A stretch of 64,000 bases of DNA. Origin: an uncultured Acetobacteraceae bacterium. GTDB lineage: Bacteria > Pseudomonadota > Alphaproteobacteria > Acetobacterales > Acetobacteraceae. The notes under the pieces were generated by a model. The model was not told the origin of the DNA and ran no database searches. It saw nothing but the letters and a program-made list of their open reading frames with translations. The stretch covers positions 1 to 64,000 of the forward strand of contig CAITUP010000109.1 in NCBI GenBank assembly GCA_903895595.1, read 5' to 3'. Numbering within the stretch: the first letter of the stretch is position 1; the number at the start of each line of letters is the position of its first letter. Positions 7,710-16,459 of the stretch are shown one piece after another. The translations under genes and the position numbers were made by a program.

Positions 7710-8818
7710 CCCGCGTCCTCATCATCGGCGGCTACGGCAATTTCGGCAGCTACATCGCCAAATCGCTCGCGCCGGACCCGGAAATCCAACTCCTGATCGG
7801 CGGGCGGTCGCAGCCGAAAGCGACGATCTTCGCCGCCCGACTCGCCGCCGCCAACCCGGCGGAGGGGCATGCGATCGACATCGGCGGAGACCTCGCCGCC
7901 GCGTTCGCGCGCATCCGGCCCGATATCGTCGTGCACACCACCGGCCCGTTCCAGAATCAGGACTACCGGGTCGCCCGAGCCTGTATTGGCCAAGGTTGCC
8001 ATTACATGGACCTCGCGGATGCGCGCCGCTTCGTCATCTCGATCGGCGAACTCGACGCCGCCGCCCGCGCACGCGGAGTCCTCGTCGTCAGCGGCGCCAG
8101 TTCGGTCCCATGCCTCACCGCCGCGGCGATCGACCATTATCGCCCCGGTTTCGCGCGGCTCGACACCGCCGATTACGGCATTAGCGCCGCGCAACAGACC
8201 AACCGCGGCCTCGCGACCACATCGGCGGTCTTGAGCTACGTCGGCAAACCGCTGCCGCGGCTGCGCGAGGGCCGGATGCGACGCGTGTTCGGCTGGCAGA
8301 ACACGCACGCTGTCCGTTACCCGGAATTGGGCCTTCGCCTGTTCGGGAACTGCGACATCCCCGATCTGGACCTGTTTCCGCGGCGCTATCCGGATTTGCG
8401 CGACATCCGCTTCGCCGCCGGGCATGAGCTGAAAATCCTGCACGCGGGCACCTGGGCGCTCGGCTGGCTGGTGCGGATCGGCCTGATCCGCTCTCTCGAC
8501 GCGCACGCGGAACGCCTGCTGAAACTCGCCTTCCTGTTCGACCGCTTCGGATCGAGCCGGTCGGGGTTCCACATGTTCCTGTCCGGGGAGGGCCACGACG
8601 GCCGCCCGAAACGCGTCCGCTTCTTCATCGTCGCCCGCTCGGGACACGGCCCGTACATTCCATGCATGCCGGCGATCCTGCTCGCGAAGCGTCTGGCACG
8701 CGGTGAGATCGCCGTCAGGGGCGCCACGCCGTGCCTCGATTTGATCGCGTTGGACGACTATCTTGGCGCACTGAAAGGTCTCGATATTTCGGTGCACGCG
8801 GACCGCGCCGATGCCTGA
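7703..8818 (+). CDS. Saccharopine dehydrogenase-like NAD(P)-binding protein
   Basis: This 371-residue protein has an N-terminal Rossmann fold with the nucleotide loop IIGGYGNFGSYIAKSL. The following parts (VVHTTGPFQNQDYRVARACI, CHYMDLADARRF, VVSGASSVPCLTAAAIDHY) are typical of saccharopine dehydrogenase-like oxidoreductases. The substrate is unknown, and such proteins also occur outside lysine metabolism. The ATG lies 7 bases inside the DUF2269 gene and the stop overlaps the DCC-protein gene by 8 bases. The three form one compact operon. Confidence 0.85.
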   Translation: MVARVLIIGGYGNFGSYIAKSLAPDPEIQLLIGGRSQPKATIFAARLAAANPAEGHAIDIGGDLAAAFARIRPDIVVHTTGPFQNQDYRVARACIGQGCHYMDLADARRFVISIGELDAAARARGVLVVSGASSVPCLTAAAIDHYRPGFARLDTADYGISAAQQTNRGLATTSAVLSYVGKPLPRLREGRMRRVFGWQNTHAVRYPELGLRLFGNCDIPDLDLFPRRYPDLRDIRFAAGHELKILHAGTWALGWLVRIGLIRSLDAHAERLLKLAFLFDRFGSSRSGFHMFLSGEGHDGRPKRVRFFIVARSGHGPYIPCMPAILLAKRLARGEIAVRGATPCLDLIALDDYLGALKGLDISVHADRADA

Positions 8819-9263
8819 ATTGCGCCGCGCCCCCTACAGCTACAGGGACGATCCGGCCGTTCCGGCGTTCGACGACAGCACCGCGCTGTTCGTCTTCGAC
8901 GGCGTGTGCGTCCTGTGCTCCGGCGGCGCCGCCTTCCTCATGCGCCACGACCGGCACGCGCGGATGAATTTCACGCCCGCCCGATCGCCGCTCGGCCAAG
9001 CGCTCTACGCCCACTACGCCGTCGATTGGAACGAGACTTACCTGCTGATCGCGGAGGGCCGCGCCTACACGGCAAGCGCGGGTTATCTGCGGCTGTGCGC
9101 CATCCTCGGCGGTGCATGGCATTGTTTGCGGCTGGCCGCGATCCTGCCCGAAGACTGGCGCGATGCCGCCTATACAATCGTGGCGCGCCATCGCTACCGC
9201 TGGTTCGGTCGGGTCGCGCACTGCGCACTTCTCACCCCCGAACAGCGGGCGCGATTGTTGTAA
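8811..9263 (+). CDS. DCC (DUF393) family thiol-disulfide oxidoreductase-like protein
   Basis: This 150-residue protein carries the family motif FDGVCVLCSGGAAFLMRHD, with the CxxC pair at Cys33 and Cys36. DCC-family proteins have a thioredoxin-like fold and are thought to act on thiols or disulfides; the natural substrate is not established. The N-terminal 20 residues precede the usual family start. There is no signal peptide. It is the last gene of the operon with DUF2269 and the saccharopine-dehydrogenase-like protein, from which no joint pathway can be deduced. Confidence 0.85.
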   Translation: MPELRRAPYSYRDDPAVPAFDDSTALFVFDGVCVLCSGGAAFLMRHDRHARMNFTPARSPLGQALYAHYAVDWNETYLLIAEGRAYTASAGYLRLCAILGGAWHCLRLAAILPEDWRDAAYTIVARHRYRWFGRVAHCALLTPEQRARLL

Positions 9264-9397
9264 CGCTGGACATGGCACTGTTGCCCTCCGCCGCGGAAGG
9301 CCCGGCTCCCACGACCCAAATGTCGCATACAGGAGAGGCACCGGCCCGAAGGCAGCAATCCCGCTTGGTTATCGCTACCACGCCATGCGTTTCCGGC

Positions 9398-9426
9398 TTG
9401 CCTCCCACCGCACAATCGCCTAGGTC
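9398..9426 (+). promoter_or_regulatory. Predicted promoter of the LIV-type transporter operon
   Basis: TTGCCT (9398-9403), a 17-base spacer and TAGGTC (9421-9426) fit the -35/-10 layout found before other genes of the window. The start would be near 9433, leaving a leader of about 64 bases before the ATG at 9497. Confidence 0.5.
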
Positions 9427-9464
9427 CGCCGAGCGGTGGGGCGATGCGGCAGAGGCATCCGGCA

Positions 9465-9489
9465 TGCTCCCCCATGAAAAAAGGGAGCA
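9465..9489 (+). promoter_or_regulatory. Leader hairpin covering the ribosome binding site
   Basis: TGCTCCC (9465-9471) pairs perfectly with GGGAGCA (9483-9489) across an 11-base loop. The 3' arm contains the only good Shine-Dalgarno sequence (GGGAG) of the binding-protein gene, 9 bases before its ATG. Folding would hide it. Confidence 0.4.
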
Positions 9490-9496
9490 ACGGAAC

Positions 9497-10756
9497 ATGA
9501 GCCAGCTTATCGGAACCGGACACACGCGACGCCGCGGCCTTCTGCAAGCCACTGCCGCCATCGGCGGATTGCAGCTCGCCAGCCCGTTCATCATCAAGGC
9601 GCGCGGCGAAACCCCGGTGAAAATCGGCTTCATCGACCCGATCACCGGCAGCCTGTCCGCGCTGGCCGTTACCGAGGTCGAAAGCGCCAAGTGGACCGTC
9701 GAGCAGATGAACAAGAACGGCGGCATCCTCGGCCGGCCCGTCGAACTGCTGATCGAAGACAGCGCCAACGACACCGGCACCGGCGTGCAGAAAGCCCATA
9801 AGCTGATCGAGCGCGACAACGTCGACATGATCCTGGGCGACGTGAACTCCGGCATTGCCTACGCGATCATGGGCGTCACCGCCGAGAAGCGGGTGTTCCA
9901 CATCGTCCCCGGCGGGCACACGGACCCCATCACCGGCAAAGACTGCAAGTGGAATACGTTCCGGACCTGCAACACGACGGCGATGGACGCCGCCGCCATG
10001 ACCAAGACGCTGGTCAGCAAGTTCGGCAAAAAATGGTTTTTCGTCACGCCCGACTATGCCTACGGCCAGACGCTGCAAGCCAATTTCGTCCGCAACCTCG
10101 AAGCGTTGGGCGGCACATGGCAGGGCGACATGCTGCCGATCGCGAACTCCGATTTCTCGGCCACGCTGATCAAGGCGAAGGGCTACAAGCCGGACGTGCT
10201 TTTGAACCTCATGGGCGGTTCGGCGCAGATCAACTGCATGAAGCAGTTCATCCAATTCGGCCTCAACAAGCAGATGGCGCTCGGCGGCGCCTTGTATGAG
10301 ATCGAGTCCGTTCGGTCGGTGCCGAAAGAGGCGCAGTCCGGCTGGTTCGCGATGGAGTGGTACTGGAACCAGCCGAGCGTGCCCGCGGTCAAGAAATTCG
10401 TCGATGCCATCTCCCCGGTGCTGGGCGGCAAGATGCCGACGGCGCGGCATTGGATGGCCTATGTCTCGCTGCACGCGGCGCGGCTGGCGGCGGAAAAAGC
10501 GAAATCGCTGGACGCCGTGAAAATGGCGCATGCGCTGGAAGACCTGGAACTGCCGCCCGAGGTCTCGCTGATGCCCGGCAAAGTCCGTTACCGCGCCGGC
10601 GACCATCAGCTCATGAGCGACATCTACGTCGGGGAGATGCATCCGCCGGGCCCCGGTGGGGCAGACGATCTGTTCACGATCGGGCAAACGGTCACGGGCG
10701 AAGACGCGGCCGGCCCGGCCGAAGCCACCGGCTGCAAAATCGCTTGGCCGGCGTAA
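9497..10756 (+). CDS. Branched-chain amino acid/amide ABC transporter substrate-binding protein
   Basis: This 419-residue periplasmic binding protein is of the LivK/UrtA class (type I fold). A twin-arginine-like leader is seen at the N-terminus (TRRRGLLQATAAIGGLQLAS). The mature part opens PVKIGFIDPITGSLSALA and continues with MNKNGGILGRPVELLIEDSA, the standard family pattern. It heads an operon with two permeases and two ATPases. Family members bind leucine-type amino acids, amides, urea or aromatic acids; the ligand here is not decided by sequence. The frame is open upstream, but the ATG at 9497 carries the leader peptide and a Shine-Dalgarno sequence. Confidence 0.9.
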   Translation: MSQLIGTGHTRRRGLLQATAAIGGLQLASPFIIKARGETPVKIGFIDPITGSLSALAVTEVESAKWTVEQMNKNGGILGRPVELLIEDSANDTGTGVQKAHKLIERDNVDMILGDVNSGIAYAIMGVTAEKRVFHIVPGGHTDPITGKDCKWNTFRTCNTTAMDAAAMTKTLVSKFGKKWFFVTPDYAYGQTLQANFVRNLEALGGTWQGDMLPIANSDFSATLIKAKGYKPDVLLNLMGGSAQINCMKQFIQFGLNKQMALGGALYEIESVRSVPKEAQSGWFAMEWYWNQPSVPAVKKFVDAISPVLGGKMPTARHWMAYVSLHAARLAAEKAKSLDAVKMAHALEDLELPPEVSLMPGKVRYRAGDHQLMSDIYVGEMHPPGPGGADDLFTIGQTVTGEDAAGPAEATGCKIAWPA

Positions 10757-10764
10757 TCCGTCAC

Positions 10765-10838
10765 CGTCATGGTCGGGTTTAACCCGACCATCTCTGGCCA
10801 GTTGGCAAAAGGTGGCCGGGTCAAGCCCGGCCATGACG
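10765..10838. repeat. Palindromic intergenic repeat, copy 3 (short form)
   Basis: The element begins with CGTCATGGTCGGG and ends with CCGGCCATGACG. Both ends are hairpins (GGTCGGGTTTAACCCGACC and GGCCGGGTCAAGCCCGGCC) and together they form a larger stem. The centre is only about 17 bases, against about 58 in copy 2. It sits between the binding-protein gene and livH inside one operon. Confidence 0.72.
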
Positions 10839-10863
10839 TTTTAATTTCCAGATCGGGCCCATC

Positions 10864-11730
10864 ATGGAACTCGTTTTATTCAACCTGGCCAACGGCCTGA
10901 TCGTCGGCGCCTTCTACGTGCTGATGGCGTTGGGCCTGTCGCTGATCATCAATCTCAGCAACGTCGTCAATTTCGCCCACGGCAACTTCCTGGCCATCGG
11001 CGGCTACCTTGCTTTCACCCTGACGCCCTATATCGGCTTCTGGGGCGCATTGCTGGTATCACCCCTGCTGACTGCCGTGTTCGGCTATTTCATCGAGCAG
11101 GTGCTGATCCGCCACGTCTATGCCCGTAACCACATCTACAGCCTGCTGCTGACCTTCGGCCTCGGCTTCATCCTGCAGGATGTGTGCCGGTTCATCTGGG
11201 GCCCGAGCCCGCTGCCATTGGGCATTCCGGACATATTGTCGCTGCCGATCACCGAAGAGCTGTTCTTCATCACTTGGTACCGCGTGTTCATGGTCGCCGT
11301 GGTCATCGTCGCGGTGTCCGGCCTGTTCGCGTTCCTGCGCTTCACCCGCGTCGGCATGCGGATCAGGGCCGGCACGCTGGACCTCGACACCGTATCGGCG
11401 CTCGGCGTGAACGTCGCCGCGCTGCGATCCTATAACTTCGCCGTCGGCAGCTTCCTCGCCGGCCTCGCGGGCGTGCTCGCGGCCGGGCAAATCGGGCTGA
11501 ACCCGAACATGGGCGACGATCTGATCATGCCCAGCTTCATCGCCATCATCGTGGGCGGCGTCGGCAGCCTGACCGGCACGCTGCTGGGCGGTCTATTGAT
11601 CGGCGTCGCGGCGGCCCTGACCACCGTCTTCTACCCCGCCGGCGCCGAGGCGGTGATCTACGTCATCATGGCGATCGTGCTGCTGATCCGTCCTCGCGGA
11701 TTGCTTGGCGAGGAAGGAATGCTGACATGA
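10864..11730 (+). CDS. livH: ABC transporter permease, LivH family
   Basis: This 288-residue inner-membrane permease has about eight hydrophobic segments. The N-terminus (NLANGLIVGAFYVLMALGLS) and the family motif NLSNVVNFAHGNFLAIGGYL identify LivH. The C-terminal part MPSFIAIIVGGVGSLTGTLL is also conserved. With LivM it forms the membrane channel for the substrate delivered by the binding protein at 9497. A palindromic repeat lies between the two genes, and the stop overlaps livM by ATGA. Confidence 0.92.
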   Translation: MELVLFNLANGLIVGAFYVLMALGLSLIINLSNVVNFAHGNFLAIGGYLAFTLTPYIGFWGALLVSPLLTAVFGYFIEQVLIRHVYARNHIYSLLLTFGLGFILQDVCRFIWGPSPLPLGIPDILSLPITEELFFITWYRVFMVAVVIVAVSGLFAFLRFTRVGMRIRAGTLDLDTVSALGVNVAALRSYNFAVGSFLAGLAGVLAAGQIGLNPNMGDDLIMPSFIAIIVGGVGSLTGTLLGGLLIGVAAALTTVFYPAGAEAVIYVIMAIVLLIRPRGLLGEEGMLT

Positions 11731-12683
11731 ACGAGAATTTTCTGTCCCGACACCGCCAGCTTCTGATCGTCTGGGCGCTGCTGCTGACGGTGCCATTCTG
11801 GCTCCCGATGCTGGGGGGTTACACCGCGCTCGCCGGCCGCGTCGTCGTCTTCGCCTTGGCAGCCATGAGCTTCAATTTGCTGCTGGGCTTCACCGGCATC
11901 ATGAGCTTCGGCCACGCCGCCTATTTCGGCCTCGGTGCCTATGGCTGCGGGTTGTTCATGAAGTTCGTGACGGCCTCGACCTTGCTCGGCGTGCTCGCCG
12001 GCACGCTGGTGGGCGGCATCGCCGGCACCTTATTCGGCCTGCTGCTGGTGCGCCGCCGCGGCGTCTACTTCGCGATGGTGACCATCGCCTTCGGGCAGGT
12101 CTGCTTCTACATCGCCTATAAATGGGATGAGTTCACCGGCGGCTACGACGGCCTGCGCGGCTTCGCCCGAGCGCCGATCGATTTCGGGATTTTCAAGCTG
12201 GATATCGCGGCCAGCAACAACGCGTTTTACTATTTCGTGGTGGCCATCTTCGGCCTCGCCGTGGGCTTGCAGGCACTGATCCTGAAATCGCCGTTCGGCC
12301 GCACCATGCTGGCGATCCGGGAGAACGAGCGGCGCGCCCGCTTCCTCGGCATTCCCATCGAAAAGCATATCTGGCTGGCGTTTTCGATCTCCTGCTTCTT
12401 CACCGCGTTGGCGGGGAGCCTGTACGCGCTGCTGAACAACTTCGCCGACCCGCTGGGCCTGAACTACATCATGTCCGGCAACATCGTGATGATCACCGTC
12501 ATGGGCGGTATGCGGACATTCTGGGGCCCGTTGGTCGGCGCCGTGCTGTTCGTGGCGCTGCAGGACTACGTGTCCTCGATGACCACCAACTGGATGTTCT
12601 TCGTCGGCCTGACCTTCGTCGCCGTCGTGCTGTTCTTCCCCCGCGGCCTGATGGGCATGCTACAGAAAAGGGCCGGCACATGA
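11727..12683 (+). CDS. livM: ABC transporter permease, LivM family
   Basis: This 318-residue second permease of the branched-chain amino-acid type transporter is highly hydrophobic. It contains the LivM motif MSFNLLLGFTGIMSFGHAAY and the later cytoplasmic loop RENERRARFLGIPIEKHIWL, which contacts the ATPases in this family. The ending FFPRGLMGML is typical. It overlaps livH upstream and livG downstream by 4 bases each, so all are read from one mRNA. Confidence 0.92.
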   Translation: MNENFLSRHRQLLIVWALLLTVPFWLPMLGGYTALAGRVVVFALAAMSFNLLLGFTGIMSFGHAAYFGLGAYGCGLFMKFVTASTLLGVLAGTLVGGIAGTLFGLLLVRRRGVYFAMVTIAFGQVCFYIAYKWDEFTGGYDGLRGFARAPIDFGIFKLDIAASNNAFYYFVVAIFGLAVGLQALILKSPFGRTMLAIRENERRARFLGIPIEKHIWLAFSISCFFTALAGSLYALLNNFADPLGLNYIMSGNIVMITVMGGMRTFWGPLVGAVLFVALQDYVSSMTTNWMFFVGLTFVAVVLFFPRGLMGMLQKRAGT

Positions 12684-13438
12684 GCACCGTTCCCAAGCTC
12701 GAAGTCAAAGGCGCCACCAAGCAGTTCGGCTCTCTGGTGGCCGTGTCCGACGTGTCGATGCGCGTCATGCCGGGCGAACTGCGCGCCGTCATCGGCCCCA
12801 ACGGCGCCGGCAAGACGACGTTCTTCAACCTGATCACCGGCTTCTTCCCACCGACCTCGGGCGACATCCTGCTGGATGGCCAGAACATCAACAGCATCCC
12901 CGCCGCGGGCCGCGTGAAGCTCGGCATGGGCCGAACCTTTCAGATCACGGAAATCTTTCCGGAGCTGACGGTGCGCGAAAACGCCCGCATAGCGGTGGAA
13001 ACCGGTCTGGGATTCAGCCTGCGCGGCTGGCTGACCGGTGCCGACGAAAAGCGCGTGCGCGACGCGTCCGACGAAGTCATGACGATGGCCAACCTCACCG
13101 CCAAGGCCGACCGTCTCGTGGGCGAATTGTCGCACGGCGACCAGCGATCCGCCGAGATCGCCATGGCGCTCGCGCTGAAGCCCACGCTGCTGCTGCTGGA
13201 CGAACCCACTGCCGGCATGGGCGATGAGGAAACCTATCAGGTCACCGGCCTGATCCGCCGCCTGCACCGCGATTCGAAATACACCATCGTGCTGATCGAG
13301 CACGACATGCGCGTGGTCTTCCACCTCGCCGACCGCATTTCGGTCCTGGCCGAGGGCAAGCTCCTGGCCGAGGGTACCCCCGCCGAAATCGCCGCGAACG
13401 AGCACGTGCAGAACGCCTATCTGGGAAAAGCCGAATGA
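12680..13438 (+). CDS. livG: ABC transporter ATP-binding protein, LivG family
   Basis: This is a 252-residue cytoplasmic ATPase. The Walker A motif is GPNGAGKTTFFNL, the signature region is LSHGDQRSAEIAMAL (a common LivG variant of LSGGQ), and Walker B is LLLLDEPTAGMG with the switch histidine in VLIEHDMRVV. It pairs with LivF to energise LivHM. Its ends overlap the neighbouring genes by 4 bases. Confidence 0.93.
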   Translation: MSTVPKLEVKGATKQFGSLVAVSDVSMRVMPGELRAVIGPNGAGKTTFFNLITGFFPPTSGDILLDGQNINSIPAAGRVKLGMGRTFQITEIFPELTVRENARIAVETGLGFSLRGWLTGADEKRVRDASDEVMTMANLTAKADRLVGELSHGDQRSAEIAMALALKPTLLLLDEPTAGMGDEETYQVTGLIRRLHRDSKYTIVLIEHDMRVVFHLADRISVLAEGKLLAEGTPAEIAANEHVQNAYLGKAE

Positions 13439-14160
13439 ACGCGATCGAGGTCAGCGGGCTCAATACCTTCTACGGCAAGAGCCACATCCTGCACGACGTT
13501 TCCCTGTTTGCCGCCGAGGGGAGCGTCACAACCCTGCTGGGCCGCAACGGCGCGGGCAAGTCCACCACCATGCGCAGCATCATGGGCCTGACGCCGGCAC
13601 GGTCCGGATCCGTGAAAGTGTTCGGCAAGGACAGCACGAAAATGGCCCCGTACCAGGTCGCGCGCCTGGGCGTCGGCTACGTGCCCGAGGGCCGCCGCGT
13701 GTTCCCGAACCTGACCGTGGAAGACAACCTCAAGGTCCCGCAAGGCGAGACCGGCCCGTTCGACATCCCCCGCATCTACGGCCTGTTCCCCCGGCTGGAG
13801 GAGCGGAAGATGAACCTCGGCCGCCAGTTGTCCGGCGGCGAGCAGGAAATGCTGTCCATCGCCCGCGCTTTGCTGCTGAACCCGAAAGTGCTGATCCTGG
13901 ATGAGCCGTCGCAGGGTCTCGCGCCGCTGATCGTGAAGGACGTGTTCCGCATCGTGACCAGCATGAAAGCCGAGGGTATCTCCGTCCTGATCGTCGAACA
14001 GAACGTCCGCATGACGCTGGAGATCGCCGATACCGCCTATGTGCTGGACCACGGCGTGGTGGTGCACCACGGCCCGGCGGCAGCGCTGGCGGCGGATGAG
14101 GCGCTGATCCAGTCGCTGGCGGGGGCCTCGGCCGAGGAGTGGGATTTGGATAAGGCTTGA
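13435..14160 (+). CDS. livF: ABC transporter ATP-binding protein, LivF family
   Basis: This is a 241-residue second ATPase of the LIV-type importer. Walker A is LLGRNGAGKSTTMRSIMGL, the signature is LSGGEQEMLSIARAL, and Walker B is VLILDEPSQGLAPL. It is the last gene of the operon and is followed by 135 bases and a convergent gene. The sequence ends acidic (EEWDLDKA). Together with LivG it forms the ATPase pair. Confidence 0.93.
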   Translation: MNAIEVSGLNTFYGKSHILHDVSLFAAEGSVTTLLGRNGAGKSTTMRSIMGLTPARSGSVKVFGKDSTKMAPYQVARLGVGYVPEGRRVFPNLTVEDNLKVPQGETGPFDIPRIYGLFPRLEERKMNLGRQLSGGEQEMLSIARALLLNPKVLILDEPSQGLAPLIVKDVFRIVTSMKAEGISVLIVEQNVRMTLEIADTAYVLDHGVVVHHGPAAALAADEALIQSLAGASAEEWDLDKA

Positions 14161-14295
14161 GGGGACATTTCCGATCACCTGATCGGTGAGGCCATAACAG
14201 GCGCTCCGTCTGGCTTTGGTCAGTGCGGGCGACCTGTCCGCATTCCTTCTTCGGCACCTGCGAAAGGCCGCGTGGCAATCGTCTCGCGATACGCC

Positions 14296-15741
14296 CTACG
14301 CCGCCACCCGCTCCTCCACCCCCTCCACCAACGGAAAAACCTTACTCGGATTAAGAAGCCACTCTGGATCGAACGCCGACTTGATCCCCCGCTGCTGCGC
14401 CAGCTCGTGCTCGGCGAACTGCACCGGCATTAAATCCCGCTTCTCCACCCCGACGCCATGCTCCCCGGTCAGGCACCCCCCGACCTCCACGCACAGCTTC
14501 AGAATATCCGCCCCGAACGTCTCTGCCTTGTGGAAACTGGCGGGGTCATTCGCATCGAACATGATCAGCGGATGCAAATTCCCATCCCCGGCATGGAAGA
14601 TGTTCGCCACCTTCAGCCCATACGCGTCCGACATCTCCCCAATCCGCCGCAGCACATACGGCAGCTGAGACGTCGGGATCGTCCCGTCCATGCACAGATA
14701 ATCCGGGCTGATCCGCCCGATTGCGCCGAACGCGCCTTTTCGGCCCTTCCAGATCGCCGCGGACTCCTCCGCCGACTGGGAAACCTTCAGGCTGATCGGA
14801 TCGAATCGCTGGCAAATCTCCTTCAACCGCCCGAGCAGATCGTCCTGTTCGACGACCGATCCTTCGACCTCGATAATCAGCATGGCTTCCGCGTCCAGCG
14901 GGTAGCCGGCGTGGGCAAACGCCTCGCAGGCGTGGATCGCCGGGCGGTCCATGAATTCCAGCGCCACCGGAATGATCCCCGACCCGATGATGGCATCGAC
15001 GCACTGCCCAGCGATTTCGTTGGACGAGAACGCCGCCAGCATCGCGCGCGCCCCCTCGGGCGAGCGCAGAATGCGCACCTGCACCTCGGTCACGATCGCC
15101 AGCATCCCCTCGGACCCCGTCAGCAACCCGAGCCAGTCGTAGCCGGCGGCGTCCAGGTGGGCACCGCCGATGTCCAGGATTTCGCCGTCGATGGTAACGA
15201 TCTTCAACCCCAACAGATTGTTGGCGGTCACGCCGTATTTCAGGCAGTGCGCCCCGCCGGAGTTCATGTTGACGTTGCCGCCGATCATGCACGCCAGCTG
15301 GGAAGACGGATCGGGCGCGTAGAAGAACCCGTTGCCGGCGACGGCGTTGGTGATCCCGATATTGGTCACCCCCGCCTGCACCGTGGCGACGCGGTCCGCG
15401 TAGTCGATGTCCAGGATGCGGTTCATCCGCATCAACCCGACGACCACTGCGTCCTCCATCGGCAACGCGCCGCCGGACAGGGACGTTCCGGCGCCCCGAG
15501 GCACCACCCGCACCCCATTCCGATGGCAGTATCGCAGCACGTCCGCGACCTGTTCGGTGGTTTCCGGCAGCGCGACCGCCAGCGGCATCTGGCGGTAGGC
15601 TGACAGCCCATCGGTCTCATACGGCTTCAACAGCAACGGGTCGGAGATCAGACCGCTTTCCGGCAACAGGGCGCGCAACCCGGCGGCGATGGCGTCGCGG
15701 CGGGCGAGGACATGAGACTTCGGGTCGGGTAGACGGATCAT
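14296..15741 (-). CDS. glcD: FAD-linked oxidase, GlcD/D-lactate dehydrogenase family
   Basis: This 481-residue flavoprotein has the size and order of GlcD. An N-terminal FAD-binding PCMH domain contains VVPRGAGTSLSGGALP and later PDPSSQLACMIGGNVNMNSG. A C-terminal FAD-oxidase domain ends with IFHAGDGNLHPLIMFD and GGCLTGEHGVGVEKRDLM. Such enzymes oxidise glycolate or D-lactate and pass electrons to quinone. Partners of the GlcE and GlcF type are encoded at 57.4-60.1 kb and not next to it. Assignment as the glycolate-oxidase catalytic subunit is therefore likely but inferred; a stand-alone D-2-hydroxyacid dehydrogenase is the alternative. Confidence 0.85.
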   Translation of the reverse strand: MIRLPDPKSHVLARRDAIAAGLRALLPESGLISDPLLLKPYETDGLSAYRQMPLAVALPETTEQVADVLRYCHRNGVRVVPRGAGTSLSGGALPMEDAVVVGLMRMNRILDIDYADRVATVQAGVTNIGITNAVAGNGFFYAPDPSSQLACMIGGNVNMNSGGAHCLKYGVTANNLLGLKIVTIDGEILDIGGAHLDAAGYDWLGLLTGSEGMLAIVTEVQVRILRSPEGARAMLAAFSSNEIAGQCVDAIIGSGIIPVALEFMDRPAIHACEAFAHAGYPLDAEAMLIIEVEGSVVEQDDLLGRLKEICQRFDPISLKVSQSAEESAAIWKGRKGAFGAIGRISPDYLCMDGTIPTSQLPYVLRRIGEMSDAYGLKVANIFHAGDGNLHPLIMFDANDPASFHKAETFGADILKLCVEVGGCLTGEHGVGVEKRDLMPVQFAEHELAQQRGIKSAFDPEWLLNPSKVFPLVEGVEERVAA

Positions 15742-15775
15742 CGGACGGGCCTTTTCATTGCGGTCGGCTCACTGT

Positions 15776-16117
15776 CTAACGGCGCTCGGGTCTTGCACAA
15801 TAATACCCCAATACCAGGGTCACAACGGGGAGTACAGCGGTTTTAATAACATCGGCCGCCTCGTTATATCGCCCAAGATAAAGCTGCGCGCCCAGGTAAA
15901 CCAGGATCGCTATGCCGTAGACAGGCATAACAGTTCTGACGATCCATTTTCGGTCATCCTGATCGGCCGTGCGCTCTATCCTGCTGACCAGCGCTCCAGC
16001 GTTCTCCGTGACGCTGCCGAGATCCGATTTCGGGGCAGCCAACGCGATCAATGCCTCACGATCGGCCGTCACCGATTGTGCCTCTTGTTCCGCCGAGGCA
16101 CGTGGCTCCGACGCCAT
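15776..16117 (-). CDS. Small membrane protein of unknown function
   Basis: This 113-residue protein has a polar, likely helical N-terminal half (residues 1-60) and two hydrophobic segments near residues 62-82 (MPVYGIAILVYLGAQLYLG) and 90-107 (IKTAVLPVVTLVLGYYC). I recognise no family. It follows a 65-residue gene by only 7 bases and precedes the glcD-like gene by 34 bases on the same strand. The layout recalls small membrane anchors with a cytosolic helical domain, but no function can be assigned. Confidence 0.6.
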   Translation of the reverse strand: MASEPRASAEQEAQSVTADREALIALAAPKSDLGSVTENAGALVSRIERTADQDDRKWIVRTVMPVYGIAILVYLGAQLYLGRYNEAADVIKTAVLPVVTLVLGYYCARPERR

Positions 16118-16124
16118 CCTGGCT

Positions 16125-16322
16125 TCAATGCGCCTGTTCTACGGCGACGTTGATCCGTCGTGCGATTTCCACCAAGCTGTCGACACACTCCTTGATCTGA
16201 CTCGCATCGAGCTTCGTATCGTCGCTCTTCAACGCTGTCCGAACCAAACTGTTGGCGACGCCAACGAGGCTTTGATTGGCGCGGGCGATATCGATCAATG
16301 CGGCGCGGGGCAGTTCGGCCAT
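16125..16322 (-). CDS. Small hypothetical protein
   Basis: This is a predicted 65-residue soluble, mostly helical protein (LPRAALIDIARANQSLVGVA, then SQIKECVDSLVEIARRINVA). The ATG at 16322 is preferred because AGGAG lies 9 bases upstream; an ATG at 16346 would add eight residues. No family is recognised. It lies 7 bases upstream of the small membrane protein gene, and the pair probably works together. Confidence 0.55.
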   Translation of the reverse strand: MAELPRAALIDIARANQSLVGVANSLVRTALKSDDTKLDASQIKECVDSLVEIARRINVAVEQAH

Positions 16323-16401
16323 CGTCGGGGCTCCTGAGGACAGCATGCGTTGACACCGCCACTATATGCGATCGCCTCCCCACCTGCGCAAGGACGCAGA
16401 T

Positions 16402-16430
16402 TTGCCTCCCGCCCGGCCCCGCGCCAAACT
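16402..16430 (+). promoter_or_regulatory. Predicted promoter of the SRPBCC gene
   Basis: TTGCCT (16402-16407), 17 bases, then CAAACT (16425-16430). The -10 box starts 35 bases before the ATG at 16460, the same geometry as other promoters in the window. The -10 sequence is a weak match. Confidence 0.35.
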
Positions 16431-16459
16431 CTCGCCAAACAACGGAAGGAAACCACGCC

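Noticed and set aside
9330-9400. Resemblance to a glycine riboswitch (GGAGAGG followed by CCGAAGGC and GCAA)
   Set aside because: The stem between the two motifs and the downstream CUCAGG-type part are missing, and the stretch lies upstream of the predicted promoter.
9404-9445. Pseudoknot-like pairing (CCACCGC/GCGGTGG crossed with ATCGCC/GGCGAT) before the LIV-type binding protein
   Set aside because: The 5' arms lie between and over the predicted -35 and -10 boxes, so they would not be in the transcript; the loop lengths also do not suit a real pseudoknot.
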